Of a stretch of DNA of 64,000 nucleotides, positions 10,630 to 21,740 are shown piece by piece. How positions within the stretch are numbered: the stretch's first letter is position 1; every line of letters starts with the position of its first letter. The notes beneath the pieces are model-generated. The model saw only the letters and a list, made by a program, of their open reading frames with translations, was not told where the DNA came from and ran no database searches. Source of the stretch: Candidatus Mycoplasma mahonii (GTDB taxonomy: Bacteria; Bacillota_I; Bacilli_A; Mycoplasmatales; Metamycoplasmataceae); assembly GCF_030550815.1 (NCBI RefSeq), contig NZ_CP114583.1, positions 385,818 to 449,817 on the forward strand, read 5' to 3'. Made by a program: the position numbers and the translations under genes.

Positions 10630-11835
10630 CTAAAAATATTGTTGTAATAATTTTGTTACATCTTTTTTTATATCTTTATTATCCTTGATTGCCATCACCA
10701 TCAGTCTTGCAAGTTCCCTAAAGTCTTTTTCATTGAATCCTTTTGTTGTCATAGCTGCTGTTCCTAGTCTAACGCCTGATGTTACCATCGGTGATTTTGT
10801 GTCATTAGGAACAGTGTTTTTATTAACTGTAATATTATTTTTTTGCATGATGTCTGAAGCTTCTTTTCCGGTTATCCTCATATGTTTCCAAACATTAATA
10901 GTAAACATGTGGTTATCAGTACCACCAGAGACAACTGGAACTCCTAATTTAACAAATTCATCAGCAAATGCTTTAGCATTTTCTAATAACTGTTTTATAT
11001 AGATTTTGAATTCAGGTTTAAGTGCCTCAAAAAACGTGATCGCTTTTCCGGCAACAACATGCATCAATGGTCCACCTTGATATCCTGGAAATATTCAACG
11101 ATTTACTTGTTTAGCTACTTCCTGGTTATTTGTCATAATTATTCCGCCTCTTGCGCCCCGAAGTGTTTTATGGGTTGTGGAAGTTATAATATCTGCATAT
11201 TTAACGGGTGATTCATGTTCACCAACAGCAATAATTCCGGCTATGTGAGCAATATCAGCCATTAGCTTAGCCCCGACTATATCAGCTATTTCCCTAAATT
11301 TTTTAAAATCAATTTTTCGAGAATAAGCCGAATAACCGCAGATGATTAATTGTGGTTTTTCTTTTTTAGCTATAGCAAGAATATCATCATAATTCAAAAA
11401 TCCATTATCATCCACTCCATAACTTACCGCTTCATAAAATTTTCCAGAAAAATTAATGTGATAACCATGAGTTAAATGGCCACCAGCATCCAATGATGCT
11501 CCAAGAATTTTTTCACCTGGTTCAATCATAGCTGCAATAGCAGCAGCATTAGCTGATGATCCAGAATGTGCTTGGACATTAACAAATTCCACATGAAATA
11601 ATTTTTTTGCTCGATCAATAGCCACTTGTTCAATTTGATCAACAAATTCACAACCATCATAATATCTTTTTCCTGGATAACCTTCAGAATATTTATTTGT
11701 TAAAATAGATCCAACTGCTTTTAGAATATCTTCCGATACAAAGTTTTCAGATGCTATTAGTTCTATATGCTCGCTTTGTCTTTGTTTTTCTTTGTTAATA
11801 CTGTCCATTATTTTCTTGTCATTCAGTTGAATCAT
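10630..11835 (-). CDS. glyA: Serine hydroxymethyltransferase
   Basis: 401 residues. This PLP enzyme converts serine to glycine and charges tetrahydrofolate with a one-carbon unit. Landmarks: [38 protein letters not shown] and the PLP lysine in [13 protein letters not shown]. One TGA (W in [12 protein letters not shown]) is Trp. The frame is open five codons further to an ATG at 11850, but that codon lies only four bases after the -10 box, whereas ATG 11835 is preceded by AGAGG; 11835 is therefore preferred. Confidence 0.95.
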
Positions 11836-11854
11836 GGCACCTCTTTTCATTCAA

Positions 11855-11860
11855 ATTATA
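11855..11860 (-). promoter_or_regulatory. glyA: -10 box of glyA
   Basis: On the minus strand TATAAT lies 19 nt before the preferred glyA start. A start point about seven bases downstream would leave a short leader with AGAGG and excludes the upstream ATG at 11850. Confidence 0.55.
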
Positions 11861-11928
11861 CTTTTTTAAAAAGAACATTTTGTTATTTTTAGATAGTTTT
11901 TTAATAATGCTAATAAATTTTTAATAAA

Positions 11929-11961
11929 TTGTATCCATTTTTTTAAAAATTGGAATACAAT
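11929..11961. promoter_or_regulatory. Palindromic element between glyA and the atp operon
   Basis: TTGTATCCA is followed 13 bases later by TGGAATACAA, an inverted repeat broken by one extra A, around an A/T core. It lies between the divergent glyA and atpI genes. Its right arm includes TACAAT (11956-11961), a possible atp -10 box. It may be an operator for a shared regulator or simply two facing promoter boxes. Confidence 0.4.
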
Positions 11962-12006
11962 GTAAATGGGTAAAAAATTAAGATTTTTAAGAAGATCAAT
12001 TGCCCC

Positions 12007-12025
12007 GACCTCCGGTCTTTTTTTT
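12007..12025 (+). terminator. Terminator-like hairpin in the atp leader
   Basis: GACC-TCC-GGTC followed by eight T stands in the leader, 30 bases before the atpI start. In this A/T-rich genome a GC stem with a T run is conspicuous. It could attenuate the atp operon. The stem is only four base pairs, so it may be weak. Confidence 0.35.
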
Positions 12026-12054
12026 AAAAAAATACTTCTACCCAAAGGATACCA

Positions 12055-12489
12055 GTGCACAAGAATTCTATGGAAAAAAATATACTAATAATATCATTCG
12101 CTATGCTTTTATTAGGAATGGTTATTTTTGGATCATTATGAACCAAAGATAGTTCTTGAATACTAGGTTGGATGGTGGGAGCACCAGCTTCTATCATTGG
12201 TTACCTAGTAGGTATGATTGTTTTGACAATTATTTTAAGAAATAAGTCAAAAGCAAAGGGCATGTGATTGACCCTCTTTAGAGTAATCATTACATTTTTA
12301 TTTCAAGCCATATTATTTATTGGGATTATACTAATTAATAAAAGGGCTCATGGTATTAATTTATGAAGTGGTCGAGACTTAAATATTATGTTTAGTCCCA
12401 TTAACTTATTTACATACCTTTCTGGAGTCGGAATTATTGCAATCAGTACTTTTGCTGCTAGCATGCCTATATTTACGAAAGGAAAATAA
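12055..12489 (+). CDS. atpI: AtpI-like first protein of the ATP synthase operon
   Basis: 144 residues from GTG 12055, which has AAAGGA five bases upstream; a later ATG at 12070 has no ribosome site at proper distance. Four transmembrane helices and at least five TGA-coded Trp. It holds the position of AtpI, a membrane protein that helps assemble the c-ring or supports cation supply, and resembles the poorly conserved mycoplasma form by context rather than by motif. It ends 3 bp before atpB. Confidence 0.65.
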
Positions 12490-12492
12490 TAA

Positions 12493-13269
12493 ATGAAAAA
12501 TTTTACAGATAATTTTATGAACACTAAATTACAACCACAAATATTTTCGTTAGTTTTTGTGACAATTATATTGGTTGTTTTATCAATAGTTATATATACT
12601 AAAACTAAAAAACAACAATCAAATAAAGCGCCAGAAGGATTTATGCTTTTGGCTGAACAATATGTCATGGGAATTGACAATCTATATAAGGAGATCACAG
12701 AAGAAAAACTTGCTAAACCAGGTCCATATATCTTCACGCTAATTACTTTTTTGTTGGTATCAAATTTAACTGGTTTGATTGGCATAAACCCTCCAACAAC
12801 TTCTTATTCAGTAACGCTGATAATTGGTTTGATTTCTTGAATTGGCATTTATGTTGTAGGACTTTTATATCAAAAAATGCATTTTTTTAAAAAGTATCTT
12901 AATCCGATTGAAATACTATCTCAGTTTTCGCCGCTTATTTCGTTATCATTCCGTTTGTTTGGTAACATGATCGCCGGATCAACAGTTTTGTACCTTTTTT
13001 ATTATTTTTCATCATGAGCATGAGGACATGTCCCTGTGATTGGAGAATTTAATATTTTAGGGCCCATAATTGTTCCATTACTTCATGGATATTTTGATAT
13101 ATTCGATGGATTAGTACAAGCATTCGTGTTCTCATTATTGACAATGATTTATTGAACACTAGAAGCAGAAGAACCTGAAATTAAAGATAAGGTTAAAAAA
13201 ACTAAAGCCAAAAAGGCTAAGGCATACAGAAAAGAAATTAAAAGAAAAAATAAAATCGCAAGAGCGTAG
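12493..13269 (+). CDS. atpB: F1Fo ATP synthase subunit a
   Basis: 258 residues, five to six transmembrane helices. The family signature around the essential Arg is present in SLSFRLFGNMIAG; this Arg faces the c-ring carboxylate during proton transfer. The helix after it keeps PIIVPLLHGYFDIFDGLVQAFVFSLL. The C-terminal 30 residues are a basic tail (KKTKAKKAKAYRKE), longer than usual. Several TGA are Trp. Confidence 0.93.
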
Positions 13270-13294
13270 ACTATAAAGTCAGAAAGAGGAAATT

Positions 13295-13576
13295 ATGGCA
13301 GATACAGCAATAGCAGCTGATGTATTAGATAAAGTAGTTACAGTAAGTATTGGACGTGGACTAATAGCAGTTGGAGCTGGACTAGCAATGGTTGGAGCTT
13401 CCGGAGTTGGGGCCGGTCAAGGTGTGGCAGCTGGTAGAGCGGCCGAAGCTGTAGGTAGAAACCCAGAGGCTGCATCTAAAATTAGAGGAATGTTCATCTT
13501 AGGTTTGGGAATTGCTGAATCAGCAGCCATATATTCACTTATTGTTTCAATTCTTCTCTTATTTGTATTTAAGTAA
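13295..13576 (+). CDS. atpE: F1Fo ATP synthase subunit c
   Basis: 93 residues, hairpin of two transmembrane helices that forms the rotor ring. The loop reads [15 protein letters not shown] and the proton-binding acid is the Glu of [19 protein letters not shown] lies eight bases before the ATG. The N-terminus ([14 protein letters not shown]) is longer than in Bacillus, as in other mycoplasmas. Confidence 0.96.
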   Translation: MADTAIAADVLDKVVTVSIGRGLIAVGAGLAMVGASGVGAGQGVAAGRAAEAVGRNPEAASKIRGMFILGLGIAESAAIYSLIVSILLLFVFK

Positions 13577-13578
13577 AA

Positions 13579-14127
13579 ATGACAATAGTAACAAATTTTG
13601 TTGCCCACAATGCTTCTAATTTATCAGTAGAACTTAAAGATAAATTTGATGCATTATTTCCAACGTGGCCTACTATGTTGGCAACAATATTATCATTGAT
13701 TATTTTGTTAACTATTTTAACTAAAATGGTATATAAACCCGTTAAAAAAAGTTTTCAAAATAGACAAAACTATATTCAAAATAATATAAAAGAGGCTGAG
13801 ATGATGAACTCTCAAGCCATAACAGATAGAGAATTAGCTGATAATGAATTAATGAGAGCCCAAATTGAAGCAACTGAAATTATATCAAATGCTAAAGTGA
13901 AGGCCGAGATTGTTAGAGCAGAAAAATTAGAGATCGCCAAGGAGGAAGTTGTTAAACTTGTAAAAGATGCAAAAATAGATATTAAGCATCAACAAGAAAA
14001 ATTTGATGAAGAATCCAAAGAAGCAATTATCAATGTAGCACTTACTGCCGCTTCAAAAGTCATTGAAAAAGAAGTTGATAATAAGACGAATAGAAAAATT
14101 ATTAGTGACTTCATTAAGGCTAAATAA
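13579..14127 (+). CDS. atpF: F1Fo ATP synthase subunit b
   Basis: 182 residues: a 30-residue N-terminal segment, one transmembrane helix (about 32-53) followed by VYKPVKKSFQNRQNYIQ, which is the usual b-subunit junction, and a long charged coiled coil that forms the peripheral stalk. No lipobox is seen, unlike the lipoprotein AtpF of some mycoplasmas. It starts 2 bp after atpE and its stop shares a base with the atpH start (TAATG). Confidence 0.92.
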   Translation: MTIVTNFVAHNASNLSVELKDKFDALFPTWPTMLATILSLIILLTILTKMVYKPVKKSFQNRQNYIQNNIKEAEMMNSQAITDRELADNELMRAQIEATEIISNAKVKAEIVRAEKLEIAKEEVVKLVKDAKIDIKHQQEKFDEESKEAIINVALTAASKVIEKEVDNKTNRKIISDFIKAK

Positions 14128-14666
14128 TGTCAGAATATATAAATGGATATGCTTTGGCATTACTATCTCTTGCTCAAGAAGAAAAGAAATTAAAACATTA
14201 TAAACAATTTTCAATAGACACAATTGAAGCTATTGAAGATAATGAAGAAATTATTCATTTGCTTGATTCCAAGTCAATTGAATTAGAAGAAAGAATTAAA
14301 ATTGTAAAAACAACCTTCAAAAAAACAAACAATAATTTTATAAATTTATTATCCATTCTTGTAGAGCGTTCTAAATTTTATTTGATAATTGGTATTCTTA
14401 AAAAATTTATCAAGCTAAGTAATAACATTTTAAATATTAAAGAAGGTATTGTTTATTCAGTTAATGAATTAACAAAGAAAGAATTAGAAGATATTCAAAC
14501 AAGAACTTTTAAAACTCTAGGATATCAAGTTGTGTTGAGCAATAAATTAGATGCTGAATTAGTTTCAGGACTAAAAATCATTGTTGGTGATGAAATTATT
14601 GAAGATACAGTGATGTCACGCCTTGAAGCAATTAAGTATGAATTATTAAAAAGGAAGGAGAATTAA
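14127..14666 (+). CDS. atpH: F1Fo ATP synthase subunit delta
   Basis: 179 residues, the normal size of delta/OSCP, which joins the peripheral stalk to the top of F1. N-terminal helical domain starts YINGYALALLSLAQEE; the C-terminal domain keeps LVSGLKIIVGDEIIEDTVMSRLE, matching the typical G-x-x-(I/V)-x-(V/I)-G-D-x-x-x-D-x-S pattern. Overlaps atpF by one base; SD GGAAGGAG of the following gene lies in its 3' end. Confidence 0.93.
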   Translation: MSEYINGYALALLSLAQEEKKLKHYKQFSIDTIEAIEDNEEIIHLLDSKSIELEERIKIVKTTFKKTNNNFINLLSILVERSKFYLIIGILKKFIKLSNNILNIKEGIVYSVNELTKKELEDIQTRTFKTLGYQVVLSNKLDAELVSGLKIIVGDEIIEDTVMSRLEAIKYELLKRKEN

Positions 14667-16373
14667 ATGGCAGTTAAAGCAAATGAAATATCAGCTATTC
14701 TTAGATCTCAAATTAAGAATTATGGTAAAAAAATAAGAACTGATGAAGTTGGTGAAGTTATCACTATTGGTGATGGTATCGCTCTTGTATCTGGTCTTGA
14801 TAATGCCATGTTAGGTGAATTACTTGAGTTTCCAGGAAAAGTTTTTGCCTTAGCACTTAATCTTGAAGAAGATGCCATTGGTGCTGTTCTTCTGGGACGG
14901 GGATTTAATATTAAAGAAGGCGATCTTGTTAAGAGAACCGGAAAAATTATTTCAATACCCGTTGGAGATGCTATGCTTGGACGTGTTGTTGATGCGTTGG
15001 GAATGCCACTTGATGCCAAAGCCAAACCAAAGACAGTTAAAACAAGACCCGCCTTTAGAGTTGCTCCTGGAGTTATGACTCGTAAAGAAGTTGACCAACC
15101 AATGGCAACGGGACTTGTTTCAATAGATTCAATGGTTCCAATCGGTCGTGGACAGCGTGAATTAATCATTGGTGATAGACAAACTGGTAAAACAGCTATT
15201 GCTCTTGATACAATCATTAATCAAAAAGGTAATGATGTTAATGTTGTTTATGTGGCCATTGGTCAGAAAAATTCCTCTGTGGCTCAGATTGTGGAAAAAT
15301 TAAACATTTATGGTGCAATGGAATATACAACAATTGTTGTTGCTTCAGCATCAGATATGGCACCATTACAATATCTTGCACCTTTTGCGGGTGTTACGAT
15401 TGCTGAAGAATGAATGGAACATGGTAAAGATGTTTTAATCATCTATGATGATTTATCAAAGCATGCTGTCGCCTATAGAACACTTTCATTACTTTTAAGA
15501 AGACCACCTGGACGTGAAGCCTATCCGGGAGATATCTTTTACTTACACTCGCAATTATTAGAAAGAGCTGCCAGAGTAAATGAAGATAATGGTGGAGGTT
15601 CTATTACTGCCTTGCCAATTATTGAAACACAAGCAGGTGATATTTCAGCTTATATTCCTACAAATGTTATTTCAATCACTGATGGACAAATTTTTACAAT
15701 GACTCACTTATTTAATGCTGGACAAAGACCTGCAGTTGATCCTGGTTACTCAGTGTCTCGCGTTGGATCAACAGCTCAAATAAAAGCTATGAAACAAGTT
15801 TCTTCATCGTTGAAATTAGAACTTGCTCAATATAATGAAATGGCAGCCTTTTTGCAATTTGGTTCTGATTTAGATGAATCAACAAGAAAAATTTTGTCTC
15901 ACGGAAAAAAAGTTTTAGAGATTATGAAACAAGATCAATATAAGCCATTGACTCAAATTGATCAAACCATTATTTTATTATCAGTTAAGGAAAGATTGGT
16001 CAACCCTATTCCGGTTCTCGAAATAGCTAGGTTCAAAAATGAATTAGTCAAATTCTTTAAGAGTGATAAAAAAGCTTTTGAACTGAAGAAATTATTAATT
16101 CATTCCAAAGCATTTGATGATATTTTATTATCTAGATTTATATATATAATTGCTGAATTTGTTAAGAGATTCCTTAAAACTATTGTGAATTATTCAGCAA
16201 AAGAAAATGATATATTACCTAAGATTGATGCTCCAATTCTAGCAAAAGCAAAGGCGGGTGTTTCAAAAACTACTAAAAAAATAATTACAAAGAAAAAAGT
16301 TGTGCAAAAAAAAGCTAAAAAATCTGTATCAAAAAAATCAGTGGCCAAGAAAACCACATCCAAGGCTAAATAA
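14667..16373 (+). CDS. atpA: F1Fo ATP synthase subunit alpha with basic C-terminal tail
   Basis: 568 residues; the usual length is near 505-525. Walker A GDRQTGKT (169-176), the arginine-finger region with [12 protein letters not shown] and other alpha hallmarks are intact; the noncatalytic nucleotide sites should work. One TGA (15411-15413) is Trp. The last 45 residues are a Lys/Ala/Ser/Thr tail with repeated KK and AKK pairs, seen in some mycoplasma ribosomal and F1 proteins but not part of the fold. The stop shares a base with the atpG start. Confidence 0.96.
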
Positions 16374-17221
16374 TGGCATCATTACAAGAAATTAAATCAA
16401 GATTAGGTTCTATTATCACAACAAAAAAAATCACTAAAGCTATGCAACTTGTTGCAACAGCTAAATTACAAAAAGCACAAGGTAATTTAAAATCAATTCA
16501 AGAATATTATTCATCTGTCTATAATACATTTCAAGAATTATTAGAAAATGTGAAAGATGTCAAAACCTTATTACCTGAAAAAGCAGAATACTCAACACTT
16601 TATATCTTAATCACTTCAGATATTGGTTTATGTGGATCATATAATTCTAATATTTACAAATTAGCAGCATCTGATATGAAACATAATGATAAAATGATTG
16701 TGATTGGTACTAAGGGTGTATCTCATTTCACGTCAATTGGTCGAAAAATGATTATTCAACTTCCTTCTGCTGGAGATGACCCAAATTATATCTTTGCCTC
16801 TGAAGTTGGACGTGAAGCAATTGCATTATTTTTGACTCGTAGTATTGATTGCATCAAAATTGTTCACACTACATTTATTAATTCTCTTACACAAGAAGCA
16901 ACTATCACTCAACTATTACCCACAGATGAGATGGCAAGCAAAAAAAGCCAAACGAATAAATCATTAATTGTTACAGAATTTGAACCATCTCCTGAGAAGG
17001 TTTTGCTTAATGTGATTCCTTTATATATATCGGCAATGATTTTTGGATCAATGGTTGAATCAAAAGTGTCAGAAATGTCATCACGAAGAATAGCAATGGA
17101 AAAGGCAACAGATAATGCTCAAGATATTATTGAACATTTAGAACTTGAATATAATAGAGCGCGTCAAGCGGCAATCACTCAAGAAATTTCTGAAATTGTT
17201 GCTGGGGCAGATTTGGAATAA
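16373..17221 (+). CDS. atpG: F1Fo ATP synthase subunit gamma
   Basis: 282 residues. The N-terminal helix begins LQEIKSRLGSIITTKKITKAM and the C-terminal helix ends NRARQAAITQEISEIVAGA, the two halves of the rotating coiled coil. The central Rossmann-like part contains ITSDIGLCGSYNSNI. It couples c-ring rotation to the catalytic sites of beta. Confidence 0.96.
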   Translation: MASLQEIKSRLGSIITTKKITKAMQLVATAKLQKAQGNLKSIQEYYSSVYNTFQELLENVKDVKTLLPEKAEYSTLYILITSDIGLCGSYNSNIYKLAASDMKHNDKMIVIGTKGVSHFTSIGRKMIIQLPSAGDDPNYIFASEVGREAIALFLTRSIDCIKIVHTTFINSLTQEATITQLLPTDEMASKKSQTNKSLIVTEFEPSPEKVLLNVIPLYISAMIFGSMVESKVSEMSSRRIAMEKATDNAQDIIEHLELEYNRARQAAITQEISEIVAGADLE

Positions 17222-18658
<1,437 letters not shown>

Positions 18659-18660
18659 TT

Positions 18661-19068
18661 ATGCAAAATAAAACTCATTTAAAAATAATGACTCCTAATG
18701 GCATTTTCTATGATAAGGACATTGCTATTGTTACTGTTAAAACTTCTGAAGGTAATATTGGATTACAGCATGGTAAATCACCATTTATTGCTTCATTAGA
18801 AATTTCAGAATTAACAATTAGAAGTGAATGGGGATCTAAAATAGAAGAATGTGCGATTGATGGAGGGCTTGTTTATGTTACTCCAAGTGATGTACAAATT
18901 ATTACGGATTCAATTGAATATAAAGAAAATATTGAATTATATAGAGCTGAACAAGCTAAAAAAAATGCAGAACTTGCACTTAAAACTAAACTGGAGGCTT
19001 CTGAAGAACTTAAACAAAGAATTGCTCTCAAGAAAGCTATTAATAGAATTTCAGTTAAAAAATCATAA
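18661..19068 (+). CDS. atpC: F1Fo ATP synthase subunit epsilon
   Basis: 135 residues. N-terminal beta sandwich with LKIMTPNGIFYDKDIAIVTV, GNIGLQHGKSPFIASL and the IDGGLVYV strand, then a C-terminal helical hairpin. Inhibits ATP hydrolysis and links gamma to the c-ring. It ends the operon; a strong terminator follows. Confidence 0.94.
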   Translation: MQNKTHLKIMTPNGIFYDKDIAIVTVKTSEGNIGLQHGKSPFIASLEISELTIRSEWGSKIEECAIDGGLVYVTPSDVQIITDSIEYKENIELYRAEQAKKNAELALKTKLEASEELKQRIALKKAINRISVKKS

Positions 19069-19095
19069 TCTTTGCACTAAATTATAGAAGTATTT

Positions 19096-19130
19096 AATAA
19101 CCTAAATGACTAATCATTTAGGTTATTTTT
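19096..19130 (+). terminator. Intrinsic terminator of the atp operon
   Basis: A perfect 14-bp stem (AATAACCTAAATGA with its complement), loop CTAA, then five T. It stands 27 bases after the atpC stop. Confidence 0.9.
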
Positions 19131-19425
19131 ATTATTCAAGTGGTAGAACAATAATTTATCTAAAGCCAATAGTGTTGTGGTGACCTAATTATCTGTATGC
19201 CAAGTGGTAAATTCATTCAATGTATTACCTTAGTGGATGCATGTGAGTCTGCTCATTTTGTTAGTTAAATGTACAATGAGTATGAACTTAATTTTTATTG
19301 TCTTTAATGAGAATTCATAAATCAAATCTAATATTTGTTTTTCACTATGTATTTTACCAAATTGTCCTTTACCCTCGGCAATAGCTCCTTTGCTTCTTAT
19401 TCAAGTTTTCAACTCTAATATGTCT
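19128..19425. other. Intergenic stretch with short minus-strand remnant
   Basis: No intact gene. The minus strand carries the second frame of the KKKIE-repeat locus (19230-19442). Confidence 0.5.
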
Positions 19426-19442
19426 TTATAAATTTCTTTCAT
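19230..19442 (-). pseudogene. Frame-shifted continuation of the KKKIE-repeat gene (remnant)
   Basis: An open frame of 70 codons starts at ATG 19442, overlapping the end of the upstream ORF in another frame. It reads EIYKDILELKTWIRSKGAIAE and EKQILDLIYEFSLKT. The arrangement membrane anchor, charged coil, then K-G-A-x-x-E-G is reminiscent of NERD-nuclease proteins but too short to assign. One TGA is Trp. It may be the original C-terminus detached by a frameshift in an adjacent A/T run. Confidence 0.35.
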
Positions 19443-19635
19443 TTTTCTTTTTTTCTATTTTCTTTTTTTCTATTTTCTTTTTTTCTATTTTCTTTTTTTC
19501 TATTTTCTTTTTTTCTATTTCAAATTTTTTCTCCTCTAAATCTATTTTTTTATTTTCTCTATTTCCTTTTCCTATCAAAAAACATATTACAGTTATAATG
19601 AGCGCAATTAGCGCAATTGATGTAAATAAAAACAT
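19426..19635 (-). CDS. Small membrane-anchored protein with KKKIE repeats
   Basis: 69 residues. One N-terminal transmembrane helix (about 2-22, FLFTSIALIALIITVICFLI) is followed by a highly charged coil made of about five copies of K-K-K-I-E. SD AAGGAG is found before the ATG. The frame ends NERNL shortly after the repeat. The repeat is encoded by a 15-bp tandem, described separately. Function unknown; probably the front half of a broken gene. Confidence 0.5.
   Translation of the reverse strand: MFLFTSIALIALIITVICFLIGKGNRENKKIDLEEKKFEIEKKKIEKKKIEKKKIEKKKIEKKKNERNL
19446..19519. repeat. 15-bp tandem repeat, about five units
   Basis: On the plus strand the unit is CTATTTTCTTTTTTT, repeated about five times; on the minus strand each unit codes K-K-K-I-E. 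Unit changes keep the frame, but the T7-8 runs inside could slip and shift it. Confidence 0.85.
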
Positions 19636-19677
19636 TTTTGCTCCTTTTTTTCCTCAATATAATAATTATACAACTTT

Positions 19678-19725
19678 TTATTTGATAACTGCAACCAATC
19701 CTGTTGCTACAACTAATATTTTCAT
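19678..19725 (-). pseudogene. 15-codon remnant resembling a CoaC/Dfp N-terminus
   Basis: The peptide MKILVVATGLVAVIK ends in TAA. It looks like the first strand and P-loop-like turn of phosphopantothenoylcysteine decarboxylase (typically K-x-L-x-x-V-T-G-S-I-A-A-x-K). It overlaps the end of the ECF S component by 13 nt. If right, only the start of a coaC gene survives. Very short, so tentative. Confidence 0.25.
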
Positions 19726-20285
19726 TTCAACTTCTTATTCATTTTTTTATTCAACATTTTAAAAACTGGCACAAAGGCAATTGCAGCCAAAATGTGAATG
19801 GGTGTTTCAATCAATCAATTAATTGCACCCGACCCAATAACAATTCAAAACTCCTTCCCTGAAAAAGGAATATAAAACCCCAAAAACAAGATAAAATTTC
19901 ATAGCAAAGCTGATATAGCTATTATAATAGCTTTTAAATATATTTTATCTTCTATCTTTTTTAATAAATTAATAATAATTGCTAAGATGAATCCCATAAT
20001 TATTCTTGAAAACCATGAAACTACAATCCATTGTCATATGCCGCCAACAAGAGCAATTAATATACTACCATAAATAATACCATGCAAAAATGCTACCATC
20101 CCAAATAAAATACCAGCTATAATAGCGCCTTTTGCTTGTAAATGGATTGTCATTACTATAACTGGAATTAACATAATGGAAATATGAAAAGGCCCAATTG
20201 GAATAAAGCCAATAAAAGGGGTTAAACCCATAAACAAAAATAAAGATGTATACATTCCATATAAAACTATTTCTCTTGTGGTCAT
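19713..20285 (-). CDS. ECF transporter S component, substrate unknown
   Basis: 190 residues with six hydrophobic helices. The N-terminus (REIVLYGMYTSLFLFMGLTP) and the FIPIGPFHISIMLIPVIV block are typical of ECF S components, in which the segment after helix 1 contains P-x-G-x-(I/F)-x-x-x-x-x-P. Such proteins bind a vitamin and use a shared EcfAA'T energiser. A following CoaC-like remnant hints at pantothenate, but this is weak. Five TGA are Trp. The start at ATG 20285 is the first in the frame. Confidence 0.75.
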
Positions 20286-20385
20286 TTGCTGAGATACTTT
20301 CCATGTTTAACTTCACCTAAATTCTTATTTATCTCTCATAAGTAACTCGATGATTATTTTAGCTAATAAATACATTATACATATG

Positions 20386-20391
20386 TATAAT
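20386..20391 (+). promoter_or_regulatory. -10 box of the choline-kinase-like gene
   Basis: TATAAT, six nt, ATG 20398. It supports this ATG over the upstream in-frame ATG at 20350. Confidence 0.55.
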
Positions 20392-20397
20392 AAGAGT

Positions 20398-21120
20398 ATG
20401 AAAATTATTAACACTGGTTTTACTAACAAAATAAAATATATGGAAAATAACGAAATGGTGATTGAAAAAACTTACAACGGATTTAATCATCAGTTGGATT
20501 ACAAAGTTTTAGATACTTTTGATTTTGTTCCAAAAGTATTAGAAAATAATGAAAAAATTATTAAGTCTGAATTTATCAAAGGTATTTTGCTTACCAACCC
20601 TAGCGATAATGATTTAGTTGCTTTGGCGCAAGAAATGAGAATGGTTCACCTTTCAAGTATTAAACTGCCCAAAAACAACTTAAAACATCGTGTTGATGAA
20701 TATCTTAAAGTAATTCATGATAAAGGAATCATAATTAATGAAATTGAGAATAATTATAAGCCGATGATTAAACTTATTAGCAAAATGAAACGTATTAATC
20801 CTGTTCATAATGATATTTGATCAGGTAACATCATTAAAGATAATACTGGTAAAATATGAATTATTGATTGAGAATATGCCACTATGGGTGATAAACATTT
20901 TGAATTGGCTTATTATATTGAATCAGAGAGTTTAGATGACTATCAAATTCAAATTTTATTAGATGCCTATGATGGAGTGGAAAATAAAGATAGTTACAAC
21001 AAAGTACTTATCCAAAAATATCGAAAATTTGTTTTATGATTAATTATTTGCTGAGCGTATGCTCAAGAAGAAATGCCATTTCCATTGGATACGTATATTG
21101 ATAAATTAAAAAAACAATAA
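20398..21120 (+). CDS. Choline/ethanolamine kinase-like phosphotransferase
   Basis: 240 residues. The aminoglycoside phosphotransferase/choline kinase fold shows its catalytic loop HNDIWSGNII (catalytic Asp, then Asn) and the metal-binding IIDWEYA. LicA-type enzymes phosphorylate choline for lipid or glycan decoration. It is short at the N-terminus compared with LicA (about 290), with a reduced small lobe: no clear Gly-rich loop but EKTYNGFNHQ. ATG 20398 is chosen from the -10 spacing. Several TGA are Trp. Substrate cannot be told; thiamine or an amino sugar is possible. Confidence 0.75.
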
Positions 21121-21175
21121 ATAGTATTTTTTGATTATTCTAATTATTTTTTGTTGTCTTAATTATCGTTATTTA

Positions 21176-21550
21176 TTAAAAAATGAAATTTATTTGAAAT
21201 TCAAGTTGCTCCTTATGTTTATTATAGTGTGTAGTTGCATTTTCAATATCAGGAAATAAATAAAGATGAATGTATATAAGATCTTTATAATAACCAACAA
21301 TATGAAAAGATGGATCATCATAAAATGAAAGTTTATTTAAATGTAAATATTCTGTTTTATTTTTACACATTTTTCTATTGACTTTATTTGGACTTGTTGT
21401 TTTTGCATTTGATTTATAATTAAACAATCATGGTTATGAATTTTTATTTAAAATATAATTGGTTCTTTTATATACGTCAAGAGAAAGGAATATCATATTT
21501 TGATCATGGATAAAAGGCCTTAATAAATCGCTATTTAAGTGAAGGGACAT
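21176..21550 (-). pseudogene. Hypothetical ORF interrupted by one stop
   Basis: From ATG 21550 the frame runs 38 codons (LHLNSDLLRPFIHDQN) to a TAA, then continues in the same frame with PWLFNYKSNAK for 84 more codons. A single base change would restore a 124-residue protein. Not recognised; the second part is rich in His, Tyr and Asn. Either a recent nonsense mutation or a sequencing error. Confidence 0.5.
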
Positions 21551-21740
21551 TATAGTTTTTCATTCTTGATTTATCTACCATCTTTATTTACTTTATTAAA
21601 ATTCATGTTTACATATTAACATATGTCTTTAGCTTTCAAGGAAGTGTAAAAAGAATTTTAAGGGGTGATTTTGAGTAAGTATATTGAAACTTTTAAATAT
21701 ATTGTGCTATACTATTTTTATCAATAGGAAGGAATACATT

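Noticed and set aside
14720-15217. 165-residue minus-strand ORF opposite atpA
   Set aside because: Mirror of a strongly conserved reading frame; Pro/Ser-rich composition typical of antisense translation.
19446-19519. CRISPR array
   Set aside because: The repeats are 15-bp direct tandems without spacers, and they code for KKKIE.
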